Shown in pieces: positions 29,602 through 39,818 of a stretch of 64,000 nt of DNA. The position numbers were made by a program, and so were the translations under genes. Source of the DNA: Methylotenera oryzisoli (GTDB lineage Bacteria; Pseudomonadota; Gammaproteobacteria; Burkholderiales; Methylophilaceae). Position 1 is the first letter of the stretch, and each line of letters begins with the position of its first letter. Where the stretch lies: contig NZ_PQVH01000008.1 of assembly GCF_004661485.1 (NCBI RefSeq), positions 527,311 to 591,310 on the forward strand. The letters run 5' to 3'. Under the pieces are notes generated by a model. The model was given only the letters and a program-made list of their open reading frames with translations. It ran no database searches and was not told where the DNA came from.

Positions 29602-30297
29602 ATGTTTAAGCAGTTTTATGACGAGGCATCCTCTACGCTTACCTATTTAATTGCAGATATGGAAAGCAAACAAGCTGTGTTAATTGATCCTGTTAAAGAA
29701 AACATTGATGAATATCTTAATATCATCAACGCACATCAATTGACGCTCGTTTATTCATTAGAAACGCATGTGCACGCAGACCATATCACAGGTGGAGGAC
29801 AACTGAAAACCATCACAACAGCCAAGACCGCTGTTAGCCAAGCCTGTGGTGCAGATAGTGCAGATATGCAATTGAAAGATAACGATGTCATTACGTTTGG
29901 CCATGAGAAAATAACCGTGATTGCTACACCAGGGCACACTGCTGGTAGCGTCAGCTTCTTATGGCGAGATAGAGTATTTACTGGAGACAGTTTATTGATT
30001 AACGGCTGCGGCCGAACAGATTTCCAAAGCGGAGATGCGGGAAAGCTTTATGATTGCATCACGGGCAAACTATTTATGTTACCTGATGAAACTTTAGTTT
30101 ACCCAGGCCACGACTACAACAGCAGAAGAGTAAGTTCTATTGGACAAGAAAAACTCATCAACCCACGCTTAGCCAATCAAACTAGAGATGAATTTATTTA
30201 TACAATGGCAAATTTGAATTTACCTAAACCTAAAATGATTGACATAGCAGTACCTGCAAACCGAAAATGCGGCGTACCTGAACCACAGCAAGGATAA
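29602..30297 (+). CDS. Persulfide dioxygenase-like metallo-beta-lactamase-fold protein
   Basis: The 231-residue protein belongs to the ETHE1/Blh group, which oxidises glutathione persulfide to sulfite using one iron. It has the ligand motif ETHVHADHITGG (His56, His58, Asp60, His61), ATPGHTAGS, the FTGDSLLINGCGRTDFQ motif typical of persulfide dioxygenases, and VYPGHDY. ATG 29602 is the start because AAAGGA lies 5 nt upstream and the conserved MFKQFYDEASSTLTYLIAD begins there; the open frame further upstream is antisense to the repressor gene. It is first in the operon with the two YeeE/YedE genes. Confidence 0.92.
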   Translation: MFKQFYDEASSTLTYLIADMESKQAVLIDPVKENIDEYLNIINAHQLTLVYSLETHVHADHITGGGQLKTITTAKTAVSQACGADSADMQLKDNDVITFGHEKITVIATPGHTAGSVSFLWRDRVFTGDSLLINGCGRTDFQSGDAGKLYDCITGKLFMLPDETLVYPGHDYNSRRVSSIGQEKLINPRLANQTRDEFIYTMANLNLPKPKMIDIAVPANRKCGVPEPQQG

Positions 30298-30302
30298 ATC
30301 GT

Positions 30303-30728
30303 ATGGAAAATTTCACACCCATTACATCATTTATCGGTGGCTTACTGATTGGCGTATCAACATCGATGCTGATTCTTTTCATGGGAAAAATTGCAGGTAT
30401 CAGCGGCATTGTTGCATCCTTACTGCAGTTTAAAAATACACCTAAAGGACACTATACGTGGAGACTACTGTTTATTGCAGGCTTACTCATCTCTAGCACT
30501 GTGTATCAGGCATTCGCGCAACTACCAGTCAGTGAAATTTCTGCTTCTACCAGTACATTAATCATCGCAGGGCTAATGGTAGGATTCGGCTCTAAAATGG
30601 GTTCTGGCTGTACCAGTGGCCATGGTGTGTGTGGGCTGAGCAGACTATCCTTACGCTCATTAATTGCCACCATGAGCTTTATGTTGATTGGTTTTGTAGT
30701 GACTTACCTGATATTACATGTGGTGTAA
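30303..30728 (+). CDS. YeeE/YedE (DUF395) membrane protein, first half-transporter
   Basis: This 141-residue protein has four hydrophobic segments and the motif GFGSKMGSGCTSGHGVCGLSR with conserved cysteines, which marks the YeeE/YedE sulfur-transport family; in YeeE, cysteines in the channel move thiosulfate. Here the family is split into two short genes, as in many BigR-type clusters (PmpA/PmpB-like). It begins 5 nt after the persulfide dioxygenase stop. It most likely imports or exports a sulfur compound together with the next gene. Confidence 0.88.
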   Translation: MENFTPITSFIGGLLIGVSTSMLILFMGKIAGISGIVASLLQFKNTPKGHYTWRLLFIAGLLISSTVYQAFAQLPVSEISASTSTLIIAGLMVGFGSKMGSGCTSGHGVCGLSRLSLRSLIATMSFMLIGFVVTYLILHVV

Positions 30729-31142
30729 ATGATGAAAAATATAATAACATTCAGCGCTGGGCTCATTTTTGGACTAGGCTTGATTATTTCAGGCATGACC
30801 AACCCAGCGAAAGTGATAGGCTTTTTAGACCTTGCTGGCGATTGGGACCCTAGTCTAGCATTCGTAATGCTAGGCGCTATTGCGGTGGCGTTCTTCGCAT
30901 TTAGGAAAGCAGAGTCGAAGGGAACTACCATATTCGATGAAACTATACACTTACCTGCAAAAACGCACATCACCAAAGAACTTATCATTGGCAGTATGCT
31001 GTTTGGCGTAGGCTGGGCATTAGCAGGGTTTTGCCCGGGGCCAGCCATCGTTGCCTTAGGGGCAGGCTATCAACAGGCGCTTATTTTTGTTATTGCTATG
31101 CTGGCGGGAATGGTGGCACATGAGTACTTATATAAAAAATGA
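30729..31142 (+). CDS. YeeE/YedE (DUF395) membrane protein, second half-transporter
   Basis: The 137-residue protein starts with the base directly after the stop codon of the previous gene (TAAATG). It has four hydrophobic segments, the GLGLIISGMTNPAKVIGFLDL block and the C-terminal WALAGFCPGPAIVALG motif with the conserved Cys. It complements the first half-transporter, so the two probably form one channel. The length and pairing match the two-gene form of the YeeE/YedE family. Confidence 0.88.
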   Translation: MMKNIITFSAGLIFGLGLIISGMTNPAKVIGFLDLAGDWDPSLAFVMLGAIAVAFFAFRKAESKGTTIFDETIHLPAKTHITKELIIGSMLFGVGWALAGFCPGPAIVALGAGYQQALIFVIAMLAGMVAHEYLYKK

Positions 31143-31209
31143 ACTGTGACTGCGCACCAAAAGTATCAAGCGCCAACATCACCATGTAAAGCTAAAACAT
31201 TTGATAAAA

Positions 31210-31246
31210 CTAGGCATAGTTCACATTTAATATGCCTAGCTGCACA
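31210..31246 (-). terminator. Probable terminator of parC
   Basis: CTAGGCATA (31210-31218) and TATGCCTAG (31231-31239) form a 9-bp stem. On the minus strand it is followed by TTTTATC. It lies downstream of parC and between convergent units. Confidence 0.65.
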
Positions 31247-31266
31247 GTGATACATTCAGCTAAAAC

Positions 31267-33552
31267 TTAGAACAGGCCAGCCTGCCTTTTAATCACAGGC
31301 TTAGTATCTAATACAGAGTAGCCTTTTCTAGCGCGCTTTTGTATGAATTTAGCCAGAACATCTCCTTCAATCACTTTGGCTTTACCTTTCACCAGAATAT
31401 TGGCAGACAGCCCATTACTTAACTCAAGCCGAGACAGCGAGGCATTATCTGGAATATCCATAATACGTACCCCTTTACCGCCATTGGGGTATTCATTCAT
31501 CTCAGCTACAGGGAAAACCAGCAACTTGTTCTCAGAGGAAGTCACAACCAGATGTGTTCTATCATCCAGCGCCAATGGTGGCAGAATAGTCGCTTTACCT
31601 TCTGGTTTCATAAACGCTTTACCGGCTTTAGGTCTAGCTACCAGCCCTTTTAATGGGGCAATGAACCCATAGCTATTCGAGGTAGCAAATAAGTAGCGAT
31701 CATCATCCTTACCTGAAAGCACATGTACCAACTTAGCCCCATTTTGCACCTCGATGATAGAACTCAGCGGTATACCATCCCCTTTACCACCGGGCACAGT
31801 TGAAGCATCAAACGCATAGCAGCGCCCATTGCTATCCAATAATATAATCGGTAGCGTGGTGCGCGTTTCAATCACGGCAAACTCGCTGTCACCCGCTTTC
31901 CAGTTGATGGCATCGCGTTCCACACCGTGGCCTTGTCTCGCCCTGATCCATCCATTTTTAGATAGAAGGATAGTGACCGGCTCATCCACCACAAAGGCTT
32001 TCTGGCCTCCCTGCGCCCGCTCTACCGGCTCAATCAAGGTGCGACGCGCATCTCCATACTTTTCAGCATCCTGCTTGATTTCTTTTGCGGTCAATCTGCG
32101 TAGCTTGGTTTCACTGCCCAAAATCGTTTGCAGGCCATCCGCCTCTTCGCGCAGGTCCTTCAACTCTTTCTCTATCTTAAAGCCTTCTAAACGCGCGAGC
32201 TGACGCAATCTGATTTCCAGAATATCCTCTGCTTGGATTTCAGTCAGCTGGAACGCCGCGATCAAATCGGTTTTCGGTTCATCTGAATTACGAATGACTT
32301 TAATTACTTCATCAATATGCAGAAAGGCGATCATGCGCCCTTCCAAAATATGGATACGTTTATTAATTTTGTCTAAATCATATTGGCAACGCCTGCGCAC
32401 TACATTTAGCCTGAATGCAATCCACTCTTTCAATATCGCAATCATGCCTTTTTGTGCCGGGCGTCCGTCGGTGCCTATCATCACCATATTAACCGGGCAT
32501 GAGACCTCCATACTGGTATGCAGCAACAGGAACGCCATCAACTCATCACTGGATACCTTGCTGGTCTTAGGCTCGATAATCAGGCGCACATCCTTCTTAC
32601 CTTCACTCTTAACCGTATCGATCATGCTCAACGCTGACTGTTTAATCAGGAGCTGGTCTTGATCGATAGTTTTTTTGTCTTTTTTCGGCTTTGGATTGGA
32701 GATTGCTAAAATTTCATCCTGTATCGTTTCTACCGATACGCCATGTGGTAGCTCATTAATGATAATGCGCCATTGGCCACGCGCCATAGGCTCTACCACC
32801 CATCGTGCACGTAGCCTTAATGAGCCGCGCCCAGTTTCGTAGGTGGAAAGTATATCTGCCGTTTGCGTAATGAGCTGGCCACCACCCGGAAAGTCCGGGC
32901 CAGGCACATGCTGCATAAAGTCTGCCGTGGTACAGTTCGGGTTATCCATAATATGCAGCACGGCATTGGCAATCTCGCGCATATTATGCGGCACGATTTC
33001 TGTCGCCATGCCCACAGCAATACCAGATGCACCATTCAACAGCATCATCGGCAAACGTGCTGGCAATAGCACAGGCTCTTGAAAAGCACCGTCATAATTA
33101 CTCTGAAAATCTACGGTGCCGCGGTCAATTTCAGACAACAGTAAATCGGCAATCGGCGATAAACGCATCTCGGTGTAGCGCATTGCCGCAGCGCCATCAC
33201 CATCGCGTGAGCCAAAGTTACCTTGACCATCAATCAACGGGTAACGCAGCGTAAAGTCTTGTGCCAAACGCACCGCTGCCTCGTAAGCTGAGCTATCACC
33301 GTGCGGATGGTACATACCCAATACGTTACCCACCACACGCGCTGATTTCACCGGCTTAACACCCGCCACCAGCCCCATTTCTTTCATTGCATATAAGATG
33401 CGACGCTGCACCGGTTTTTGACCATCCTCTACTGACGGTAGCGCGCGCCCTTTTACCACGGATACAGCATAGGCTAGATAGGCTTCTTCTGCATACTCAC
33501 CAATCGGTACTGCATTTTCTTCGTTATTATTTTCCAACATACTGGTATCCAT
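31267..33552 (-). CDS. parC: DNA topoisomerase IV subunit A
   Basis: The 761-residue subunit cuts and re-joins DNA during decatenation. It has the breakage domain with [20 protein letters not shown] and [11 protein letters not shown], with catalytic Tyr126. The quinolone-relevant positions show Ser87 and Glu91, the sensitive type. The C-terminal beta-propeller lacks the GyrA box and is short, which together with length separates ParC from GyrA. It follows parE with a 1-nt overlap and forms the heterotetramer with it. Confidence 0.95.
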   Translation of the reverse strand: MDTSMLENNNEENAVPIGEYAEEAYLAYAVSVVKGRALPSVEDGQKPVQRRILYAMKEMGLVAGVKPVKSARVVGNVLGMYHPHGDSSAYEAAVRLAQDFTLRYPLIDGQGNFGSRDGDGAAAMRYTEMRLSPIADLLLSEIDRGTVDFQSNYDGAFQEPVLLPARLPMMLLNGASGIAVGMATEIVPHNMREIANAVLHIMDNPNCTTADFMQHVPGPDFPGGGQLITQTADILSTYETGRGSLRLRARWVVEPMARGQWRIIINELPHGVSVETIQDEILAISNPKPKKDKKTIDQDQLLIKQSALSMIDTVKSEGKKDVRLIIEPKTSKVSSDELMAFLLLHTSMEVSCPVNMVMIGTDGRPAQKGMIAILKEWIAFRLNVVRRRCQYDLDKINKRIHILEGRMIAFLHIDEVIKVIRNSDEPKTDLIAAFQLTEIQAEDILEIRLRQLARLEGFKIEKELKDLREEADGLQTILGSETKLRRLTAKEIKQDAEKYGDARRTLIEPVERAQGGQKAFVVDEPVTILLSKNGWIRARQGHGVERDAINWKAGDSEFAVIETRTTLPIILLDSNGRCYAFDASTVPGGKGDGIPLSSIIEVQNGAKLVHVLSGKDDDRYLFATSNSYGFIAPLKGLVARPKAGKAFMKPEGKATILPPLALDDRTHLVVTSSENKLLVFPVAEMNEYPNGGKGVRIMDIPDNASLSRLELSNGLSANILVKGKAKVIEGDVLAKFIQKRARKGYSVLDTKPVIKRQAGLF

Positions 33553-35537
33553 TAAACGTCAGCCTCCACATCATTACCCCGGCGTTCCATCCACTCTTTT
33601 CTAGAGGCTGACTCATTTTTCGCCATTAGCATATCGAACATTTTAAGCGCCTCGCTCACCTCACCCTCAGGCAAGCGCACCTGTATCAAACGTCTGGTGT
33701 CTGGGCAAAGCGTCGTTTCCCACAGCTGCTCAGGGTTCATTTCCCCTAGCCCTTTAAAACGCTGAATACTGAGTTTCTCTTCCGCTATGCCCTCACGTTT
33801 TAACTTTTCTATCATCGACATTTTTTCCACATCATCTGAAACATAGATTTTACGCAAAGGTTTATTCTTGCCTTGTGCAGGCACATCAATCCGGTACAGC
33901 GGTGGCTGAGAAATATAGACATGCCCGCGCTCAATTAGCTTAGGCGCGTGCCTTAACAGCATAGTAAGCAACAACACCTGAATATGCGAGCCATCTACGT
34001 CTGCATCGGACAAAATACATAACTTGCCGTAGCGCAAACCAGAAAAGTCCGGATTATCTTTTAACGTGTGCGGCTCGATACCTAAGGCCACAAAAATGTC
34101 GTGTACTTCGGAGTTCGCAAAGATGCGCCCAGCATCGACCTCCCAAGTATTTAATACCTTACCGCGCAATGGCAATAAGGATTGAAACTCGTTATTGCGC
34201 CCCATTTTTGCGCTACCGCCGGCAGAGTCACCCTCTACTAAGAACAGCTCGGCCTCCATGGTACCTGCTGCCTCGCAATCTGTTAGCTTGGCTGGCATCA
34301 GGTTAATGCCGGTTGTTTTACGCTTTTCAATTTTTTGTGTGGATTTATTACGCGCCGCCGCGCTGCGATTCACTAAATCTGAGATGCGTTTTGCATGGTC
34401 TACGTTTTGTGTGAGCCAGGTTTCCATCATAGGCTTCACCGCCGATGCCACCATTTTCATCGCATCACGATTAGTCAGCTTCTCTTTAGTTTGGCCTTGG
34501 AATTGCGGGTCTAATACCTTTGCCGCCAGCACATAGTAAACGTTATTCCAAACATCTTCTGATGACACTTTGACGCCACGCTGCATCATGCTGTGATGCT
34601 CCATAAACGATTTCACCGCCTCAAACACCCCATTGCGCATGCCAGCCTCATGCGTGCCGCCTGAGAGGGTAGGAATGAGGTTGACATAAGATTCGCCGCG
34701 GCCACCGCCTGACCCAAAAGACAATGCCCAGATGGCACCCTCGCCTTTTGAAATGCCGTCTGTATTTTCCTGATGATAAAACTCACCGGCAATGATAGGT
34801 ACTGGCACTTCATCATCCGCTATTTCACGTTCACCAATGAGCTCATCCAGATATTGCGGCAAACCATCGGCATAAGTCCATGAGCGCTCCTCAAAGCCAT
34901 CTGCACCTTCTATCGAAAGCGAAACACTCACACCACGCAACAATACCGCTTTAGATTTAATCAAATGCTCTAACTGCTGAATTGATACTTTGGGTGAGTC
35001 AAAGTACTTAGGATCTGGCCAACACTTCACCGTGGTGCCAGTCTCGCGCTTCAGACACTTACCCACTTCAGTTAAAGGCTCAATGCAGTGACCGTTTTCA
35101 AAAATAAGGCCGTGCACTTTGCCACCACGCTTCACTTTCACTTCCAAGCGTGTAGATAATGCATTGGTGACTGAAACACCTACGCCATGCAAGCCGCCTG
35201 AAAAACGATAGGAGCTATTTTCATCTTCTTTATCAAACTTACCCCCTGCATGCAACTGTACAAATACCAGCTCGACTGCAGGCTGCGTTTCACCTTTGGG
35301 AATCTCAACAGGAATACCGCGACCATTATCGGTCACTTCAACTGCACCATCTTTAAACACGGTGACTTGAATATTGGTAGCATGTCCGCCTAGCGCTTCA
35401 TCTGCCGCGTTATCAATCACCTCTTGAACAATATGCGTAGGAGAGTCAGTTCGGGTGTACATACCGGGTCTGGCACGCACAGGCTCTAGCCCTCTCAATA
35501 CCTTTACCGAATCTGCATCGTATTCTTTTTCTGCCAT
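33552..35537 (-). CDS. parE: DNA topoisomerase IV subunit B
   Basis: The 661-residue ATPase subunit has the GHKL fold ([41 protein letters not shown]), the transducer, and a TOPRIM domain ([17 protein letters not shown], then [17 protein letters not shown]). The N-terminal [18 protein letters not shown] and lack of the GyrB insert assign it to ParE. It is the promoter-proximal gene of the parE-parC operon. Confidence 0.95.
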   Translation of the reverse strand: MAEKEYDADSVKVLRGLEPVRARPGMYTRTDSPTHIVQEVIDNAADEALGGHATNIQVTVFKDGAVEVTDNGRGIPVEIPKGETQPAVELVFVQLHAGGKFDKEDENSSYRFSGGLHGVGVSVTNALSTRLEVKVKRGGKVHGLIFENGHCIEPLTEVGKCLKRETGTTVKCWPDPKYFDSPKVSIQQLEHLIKSKAVLLRGVSVSLSIEGADGFEERSWTYADGLPQYLDELIGEREIADDEVPVPIIAGEFYHQENTDGISKGEGAIWALSFGSGGGRGESYVNLIPTLSGGTHEAGMRNGVFEAVKSFMEHHSMMQRGVKVSSEDVWNNVYYVLAAKVLDPQFQGQTKEKLTNRDAMKMVASAVKPMMETWLTQNVDHAKRISDLVNRSAAARNKSTQKIEKRKTTGINLMPAKLTDCEAAGTMEAELFLVEGDSAGGSAKMGRNNEFQSLLPLRGKVLNTWEVDAGRIFANSEVHDIFVALGIEPHTLKDNPDFSGLRYGKLCILSDADVDGSHIQVLLLTMLLRHAPKLIERGHVYISQPPLYRIDVPAQGKNKPLRKIYVSDDVEKMSMIEKLKREGIAEEKLSIQRFKGLGEMNPEQLWETTLCPDTRRLIQVRLPEGEVSEALKMFDMLMAKNESASRKEWMERRGNDVEADV

Positions 35538-35909
35538 TGATCTAGCCTTTAACGTTGATACTTCAAGTGTAATTTATCTGGCGATATTTTATAAAACTAA
35601 TTAACTTTTTTGCGCTGGATTCTATTAAAAATTAACAATGCTCATCAATATTCATGTCCACCCAACTCAATCATGATTATTTCTATGCACGCTTACGCCG
35701 AAATGGCGCGCCACTATTTGGTTTCACTCCACAATTTCTGTGGATAACATTGTGGGGTGCATGGGGATAGGCGTGCTAAGTAACTGGTGTGAATAGAAAA
35801 CGCTGAAAAGAAGTATTTTTATACAAAGTAGCAGTATTCATTCTTATTTTAAATCATGACTTCCAGATGAGTCTATTCACTCACAGCAATTAACAACCAG
35901 CTAAAGCGC
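35538..35909. other. Intergenic region upstream of parE, contains repeat copy 1
   Basis: This 372-bp stretch has no gene. It should carry the parE promoter near its left end, and it holds one copy of the 63-bp DnaA-box repeat at 35725-35787. Confidence 0.6.
35725..35787 (+). repeat. 63-bp dispersed repeat with DnaA box, copy 1
   Basis: The first 32 bp match copy 2 (36949-37011) exactly, and the rest matches with scattered changes. The core (35729-35755) is an inverted repeat CCACAAT...ATTGTGG around a perfect DnaA box TGTGGATAA (35739-35747). A GCATGGGGATA block follows in both copies. Confidence 0.8.
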
Positions 35910-36812
35910 TTACTCTTCTTTTAATAAAGCGCGCCCTGCATAATCGCGAGCAAACTGTAAAGCTATGCGGCCAGATCTGGAACCGTGCTCGGTTGCCCAA
36001 CGCAACGCCTCCTCCCGCACGCTGTCGTTCATTGCAAAACTAAAGCTTTCTACCCATTGCGTAACAGCCGTTAAATATTCATCCTGGCTAAAACTGTAAA
36101 AATGTAAGCGCAAGCCAAAGCGATCAGACAGCGAAATTTTTTCCTCCAAACTATCACTTGGGTGTATCTCGCCAAGATTATCTTTACGATGCTCTAGATT
36201 GTCTGCCATTTTCTCAGTCACCAGATGCCTGCGATTAGAGGTAGCATAAATCAACACATTGGCAGCCGCACCCGCAACAGAACCATCCAGCACGGTTTTT
36301 AAGGCTTTATAGTGGTGCTCGCCATCTTCAAAAGATAAATCATCACAGAACACAATAAAACGCTCTGGTCGCTGGCAAACTAGTTCAATAATCAGCGGCA
36401 AATCATCCAGATGTTGCTTTTCAACCTCAATTAAACGTAAGCCTTGTTGATGAAACGCATCTAAACAAGCACGGACTAAAGATGATTTTCCTGTACCTCT
36501 GGCCCCCGTCATCAAGGCATTGTTTGCTGGGTAACCACGCACAAACTGTAAGGTGTTCTGATACAGCCGCTCTATTTGCTGCTCAATATTGCATAGTTGA
36601 TCAAAGCCGATAAGTTGCGGCGCAATGACGGGGATTAAATTTGGTAAGTGACTGACACCATTACTACGCTGCCAGCGGTAAGCAAACGCCTGTGAAAAAT
36701 CGGTTGTTCGTTCATGTTGGGCAGATGGCGATGCCTCTAGCGCCGATGCAATTCGGTCTAATGAATCAAGCAAGCGTTCAATCTGATCTGGGGCCAATAG
36801 TGGGTTCATCAT
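35910..36812 (-). CDS. DUF815-family ATP-binding protein
   Basis: A 300-residue AAA-like ATPase with Walker A NALMTGARGTGKSSLVRACL, Walker B FIVFCDDLSFEDGEHHYKAL, a sensor-like LIYATSNRRHLVTEKMADN, and the C-terminal SGRIALQFARDYAGR. It belongs to the DUF815 family, which is widespread and of unknown function. There is no membrane segment. It is a single-gene unit, flanked on both sides by a copy of the same 63-bp repeat in the same orientation. Confidence 0.85.
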   Translation of the reverse strand: MMNPLLAPDQIERLLDSLDRIASALEASPSAQHERTTDFSQAFAYRWQRSNGVSHLPNLIPVIAPQLIGFDQLCNIEQQIERLYQNTLQFVRGYPANNALMTGARGTGKSSLVRACLDAFHQQGLRLIEVEKQHLDDLPLIIELVCQRPERFIVFCDDLSFEDGEHHYKALKTVLDGSVAGAAANVLIYATSNRRHLVTEKMADNLEHRKDNLGEIHPSDSLEEKISLSDRFGLRLHFYSFSQDEYLTAVTQWVESFSFAMNDSVREEALRWATEHGSRSGRIALQFARDYAGRALLKEE

Positions 36813-37225
36813 GATATCCGTGCGTATTAAATAGATAACGTATTTATTATATGTTTATATCAAGCCACACAATGCGTTGATTTAAGCAATGTTACGATAA
36901 ATAGCCAGCATGTTTGCATTTAACCTACCGCTCGCCATTAGTAAACAACACTCCACAATTTCTGTGGATAACATTGTGGGAGGCATGGGGATATAAACGC
37001 TAAGTGTCTGGCGCGTTTATAAAACTAGAAATAGAAGCAATTTTAAGCATTCACTGCAACATGGACTAAACTCAGCGTGACTGTCTGCGCATGCACAGAC
37101 CAAGACTATCCACACCCTTTATATTCTTTTTAGTTATAAAAATATAAATTTAAATTATTTTTAATTGTTATGTAAGCCCTATACAGTGTGGTCATCGCAA
37201 TTACTAATATTTTGAAGGAGAGACC
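36813..37225. other. Intergenic region with repeat copy 2 and the yezD promoter
   Basis: No gene is visible in this 413-bp region. It contains repeat copy 2 (36949-37011), an AT-rich segment (about 37130-37175) that probably holds the promoter of the YezD-like gene, and the ribosome site AAGGAGA before 37226. Confidence 0.6.
36949..37011 (+). repeat. 63-bp dispersed repeat with DnaA box, copy 2
   Basis: Same orientation and layout as copy 1 at 35725-35787, with the DnaA box TGTGGATAA at 36963-36971 and the inverted repeat CCACAAT...ATTGTGG at 36953-36979. Confidence 0.8.
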
Positions 37226-37420
37226 ATGTCACTTAATCAAGCGCAACAGAAAACGACAACAATCAGTGCGTATAAAAACCGTGATTTATCAGAAAACATT
37301 TTACGCGCAGTTGAAGAGCTGAAACTTGGCTCTGGATATGGCTCGGTAGAAATCATCTTACACGAAGGCCGCGTGACCCAAATTGAAAAACGCGAAAAAA
37401 TCAGACTGCCAAACGATTAA
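37226..37420 (+). CDS. YezD-like small protein (DUF2292)
   Basis: This 64-residue protein has the DUF2292/YezD pattern: a polar N-terminus, then ILRAVEELKLGSGYGSVEIILHEGRVTQIEKREKIRL. Genes of this family often sit near sulfate and cysteine genes, and here sulfur genes occur on both sides, but the molecular role is unknown. A good AAGGAGA lies just before the ATG. Short length and family resemblance make it a real small gene. Confidence 0.8.
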   Translation: MSLNQAQQKTTTISAYKNRDLSENILRAVEELKLGSGYGSVEIILHEGRVTQIEKREKIRLPND

Positions 37421-37526
37421 TTTTCATTAGCACGTAACGCAGACTCAGCTGGATTAATTAACGATATCAATCATACAAGCCGCGCTAGACAAAATTTAGT
37501 GAGGCGAATAACAGGAGGCTCTTATC

Positions 37527-37868
37527 ATGAGTTCAGTATTAATTGTAGGTGGCGACCAAGTAGATGGCATCAAGGAAGTGTTTGGTAATTACGGTATAGA
37601 TAATATCCATCACTGGTCTGGACGTAATGGCGGGGACAGCAATAAAGTGATTCCGCAAAATACTAAATTAATTGTATTGGTGACCAAGTGGGTGAATCAC
37701 TCTATCACGCATAAAGTAAAAAACTATGCGTCCAAACGCGGGATTAAGATCCTTTACATTCCTAGCGGCTCCAAAGAAAGAATGTTTGATATCATTAAAA
37801 AAGACGAGCTAAGACCAACCATTGAATCTGCATTTAATCAAAAGAAATGGTGGCCGTTAAACGCATAG
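37527..37868 (+). CDS. DUF2325 domain protein
   Basis: A 113-residue protein with the DUF2325 layout: VLIVGGDQVDGIKEVFGNYG, then IHHWSGRNGGD, LIVLVTKWVNHSITHKVKNYA and ILYIPSGSKERMFDII. The function of this family is unknown. A strong AGGAGG precedes the ATG. It lies 106 nt after the YezD-like gene and converges on the encapsulin cargo gene. Confidence 0.8.
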   Translation: MSSVLIVGGDQVDGIKEVFGNYGIDNIHHWSGRNGGDSNKVIPQNTKLIVLVTKWVNHSITHKVKNYASKRGIKILYIPSGSKERMFDIIKKDELRPTIESAFNQKKWWPLNA

Positions 37869-37898
37869 TCATGCCCAATACTGTTTCTCCAAAACATT

Positions 37899-37930
37899 AG
37901 CCCTGAATATAGTTTTCTATATTCAGGGCT
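37899..37930. terminator. Bidirectional terminator between DUF2325 and encapsulin cargo genes
   Basis: AGCCCTGAATATAG and CTATATTCAGGGCT form a perfect 14-bp stem with a TTTT loop. On the minus strand it is followed by AATGTTTT and on the plus strand by AAGTCTTTTA, so it serves the two convergent units. Confidence 0.85.
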
Positions 37931-37955
37931 AAGTCTTTTACAAGCGCTGCTACTT

Positions 37956-39818
37956 TTACAAACTACCAGGCGTACGCTGCGAAGCCAACCGCAATAACAC
38001 ACTCACCATGAGATCTACTTCAGCGGTGGTATTATAAAATGCGAGTGATGGACGCACCGTGGTTTCTACCCCAAAACGCCGTAAAATTGGCTGCGCGCAA
38101 TGATGACCCGAACGCACCGCAATGCCCTCTTGGTTTAATGCCACGCCAATCTCTTCACTTTTAAAGCCATCTAGTTTAAATGACAACACACTGGCTTTGT
38201 CTTTGGCTGTACCGATAAAGTGTAAGCCCGGTACTTTCTGCATCGCCGCCGTTGCATACACTAATAAGTCATGCTCATAACGTGCAATGTTATCGATACC
38301 AATACGCTCTACATACTCCAGCGCAGCACCTAAACCTACGGCATCTGCAATGTTACCCGTGCCTGCCTCAAATTTAGCCGGCGCTTCATGGTAAACCGTC
38401 TTATCAAACGTCACATATTGAATCATATTGCCGCCGCCCTGCCATGCCGGCATATCATTCAACACTTCTGGTTTGCCATACAGCGCACCAATACCGGTAG
38501 GACCAAACACTTTATGCCCTGAAAACACAAGAAAGTCAGGGTTTAAAGCTTGCACATCCGTACGCATATGGGACACAGACTGCGCACCATCTAACAGTAC
38601 CTTAGCGCCTGCACGGTGAGCCATTTGTATCATTTCAGCCGCTGGTGTTACCGTGCCTAGTGCATTAGACACTTGTGTAAATGACACCAACTTCACACGT
38701 GAAGTCAGCAACTTCTGATACTCAGCTAACAGCACCTGACCACTATCATCAACCGGTGCAACTTTTAACTTAGCGCCAGTTTCTTGGCACAGTTGCTGCC
38801 AAGGTACGATATTCGCATGATGCTCTAGGTGTGAAATTACAATCTCATCACCTTCGCCAATATGCTTCTTACCCCAGGTCTTAGCGACCAGATTAATCGC
38901 CTCTGTAGTACCGCGCACAAAAACAATATTATCTACTGACGGCGCATTAATAAAACGCCTAACCGCTTCGCGCGCACCTTCGTAAGCGTCTGTCGCACGT
39001 GCTGCTAACGCATGTGCGGCACGGTGGATATTAGAGTTCTCATGCTGGTAAAAGTAAGAGATTCTATCTATCACCGCTTGCGGCTTTTGTGTAGTGGCTG
39101 CATTGTCAAACCAGATCAACGGGCGACCATTCACCAACTCACGCAATATAGGAAAATCCTTACGTACCGAATGCACATCAAATGGCGGATGTGCACTCAC
39201 CGCTTGGCTGGCTACCGACGCATCATGCTGATGCGCTACGCTAGGCAAGAAATAATAAGACGATTTTCCATGACTATGGCTGGCATTACTGCTTAAATCA
39301 TCCGAATTAACGCCTAAATCACCTAATAGCTGATTCAGCTCCAGATGGTAAGGATCATATATCCCACCAATCACCTGATTCAGCGCTGCAAACTCAATGC
39401 CAGGCACATGGTGCGTATCTAGTGTATTGGCATAGCTGCTCTGATTAAAGTTTGATGCGCCAGACAAAGTGCTTGGCAATGCCGATAGCGCTGATGGTGT
39501 AGGCGTCTGCACAGGGTCAGATATCAGATTAGCGCTTGGCAGCACTGAATTTGCAGCCACTGGATTTAAAGAAGCATTGGATGGAAACTCTTCTTTCTGA
39601 GCAAAAGGCGCTCCCGCAGGGAAGCCTTCTGCATATAGCTCATTGGCAATACGGCTCAACTCAGCCACATCAAAGTGTCCAGTTTCACTCGCCTGTCTGC
39701 CAACTGCCAGACCAGCAGCCATACGTGGATGCTCTCCCGGCAACGAGGCTAGAATCGCCTCTGGCTCAAAAGATGATAAATCACCTAATGCAGGTGAATA
39801 TCCATTACTTGTAGTCAT
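37956..39818 (-). CDS. Family 2A encapsulin cargo: cysteine desulfurase with N-terminal loading domain
   Basis: The 620-residue protein has two parts. Residues 1 to about 210 are a low-complexity, Ala/Ser/Pro-rich extension with short conserved-looking islands (FDVAELSRIANELYAEGFP at 49-67, VPGIEFAALNQVIGGIYDPY at 138-157 and SSYYFLPSVAH at 186-196). This matches the cargo-loading domain known for encapsulated desulfurases. Residues 220-620 are a SufS-type class V aminotransferase fold with LIWFDNAATTQKPQ, the PLP lysine Lys436 in DFLVFSGHKVFGPTGIG, and catalytic Cys574 in RSGHHCAQPILRRFG. It takes sulfur from cysteine. It overlaps the shell gene by 14 nt, so synthesis of shell and cargo is coupled. 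Confidence 0.95.
   Translation of the reverse strand: MTTSNGYSPALGDLSSFEPEAILASLPGEHPRMAAGLAVGRQASETGHFDVAELSRIANELYAEGFPAGAPFAQKEEFPSNASLNPVAANSVLPSANLISDPVQTPTPSALSALPSTLSGASNFNQSSYANTLDTHHVPGIEFAALNQVIGGIYDPYHLELNQLLGDLGVNSDDLSSNASHSHGKSSYYFLPSVAHQHDASVASQAVSAHPPFDVHSVRKDFPILRELVNGRPLIWFDNAATTQKPQAVIDRISYFYQHENSNIHRAAHALAARATDAYEGAREAVRRFINAPSVDNIVFVRGTTEAINLVAKTWGKKHIGEGDEIVISHLEHHANIVPWQQLCQETGAKLKVAPVDDSGQVLLAEYQKLLTSRVKLVSFTQVSNALGTVTPAAEMIQMAHRAGAKVLLDGAQSVSHMRTDVQALNPDFLVFSGHKVFGPTGIGALYGKPEVLNDMPAWQGGGNMIQYVTFDKTVYHEAPAKFEAGTGNIADAVGLGAALEYVERIGIDNIARYEHDLLVYATAAMQKVPGLHFIGTAKDKASVLSFKLDGFKSEEIGVALNQEGIAVRSGHHCAQPILRRFGVETTVRPSLAFYNTTAEVDLMVSVLLRLASQRTPGSL

Noticed and set aside
35910..36812. 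The two 63-bp repeats as ends of a mobile element around the DUF815 gene
   Set aside because: They are direct repeats without transposase, target duplication or inverted ends, and a third copy lies far away in another intergenic region.
35725..37011. Chromosomal origin because of DnaA boxes
   Set aside because: There is no dnaA, dnaN or gyrB neighbour (parE/parC are present instead), no cluster of boxes and no AT-rich 13-mers; the boxes are spread over 20 kb.
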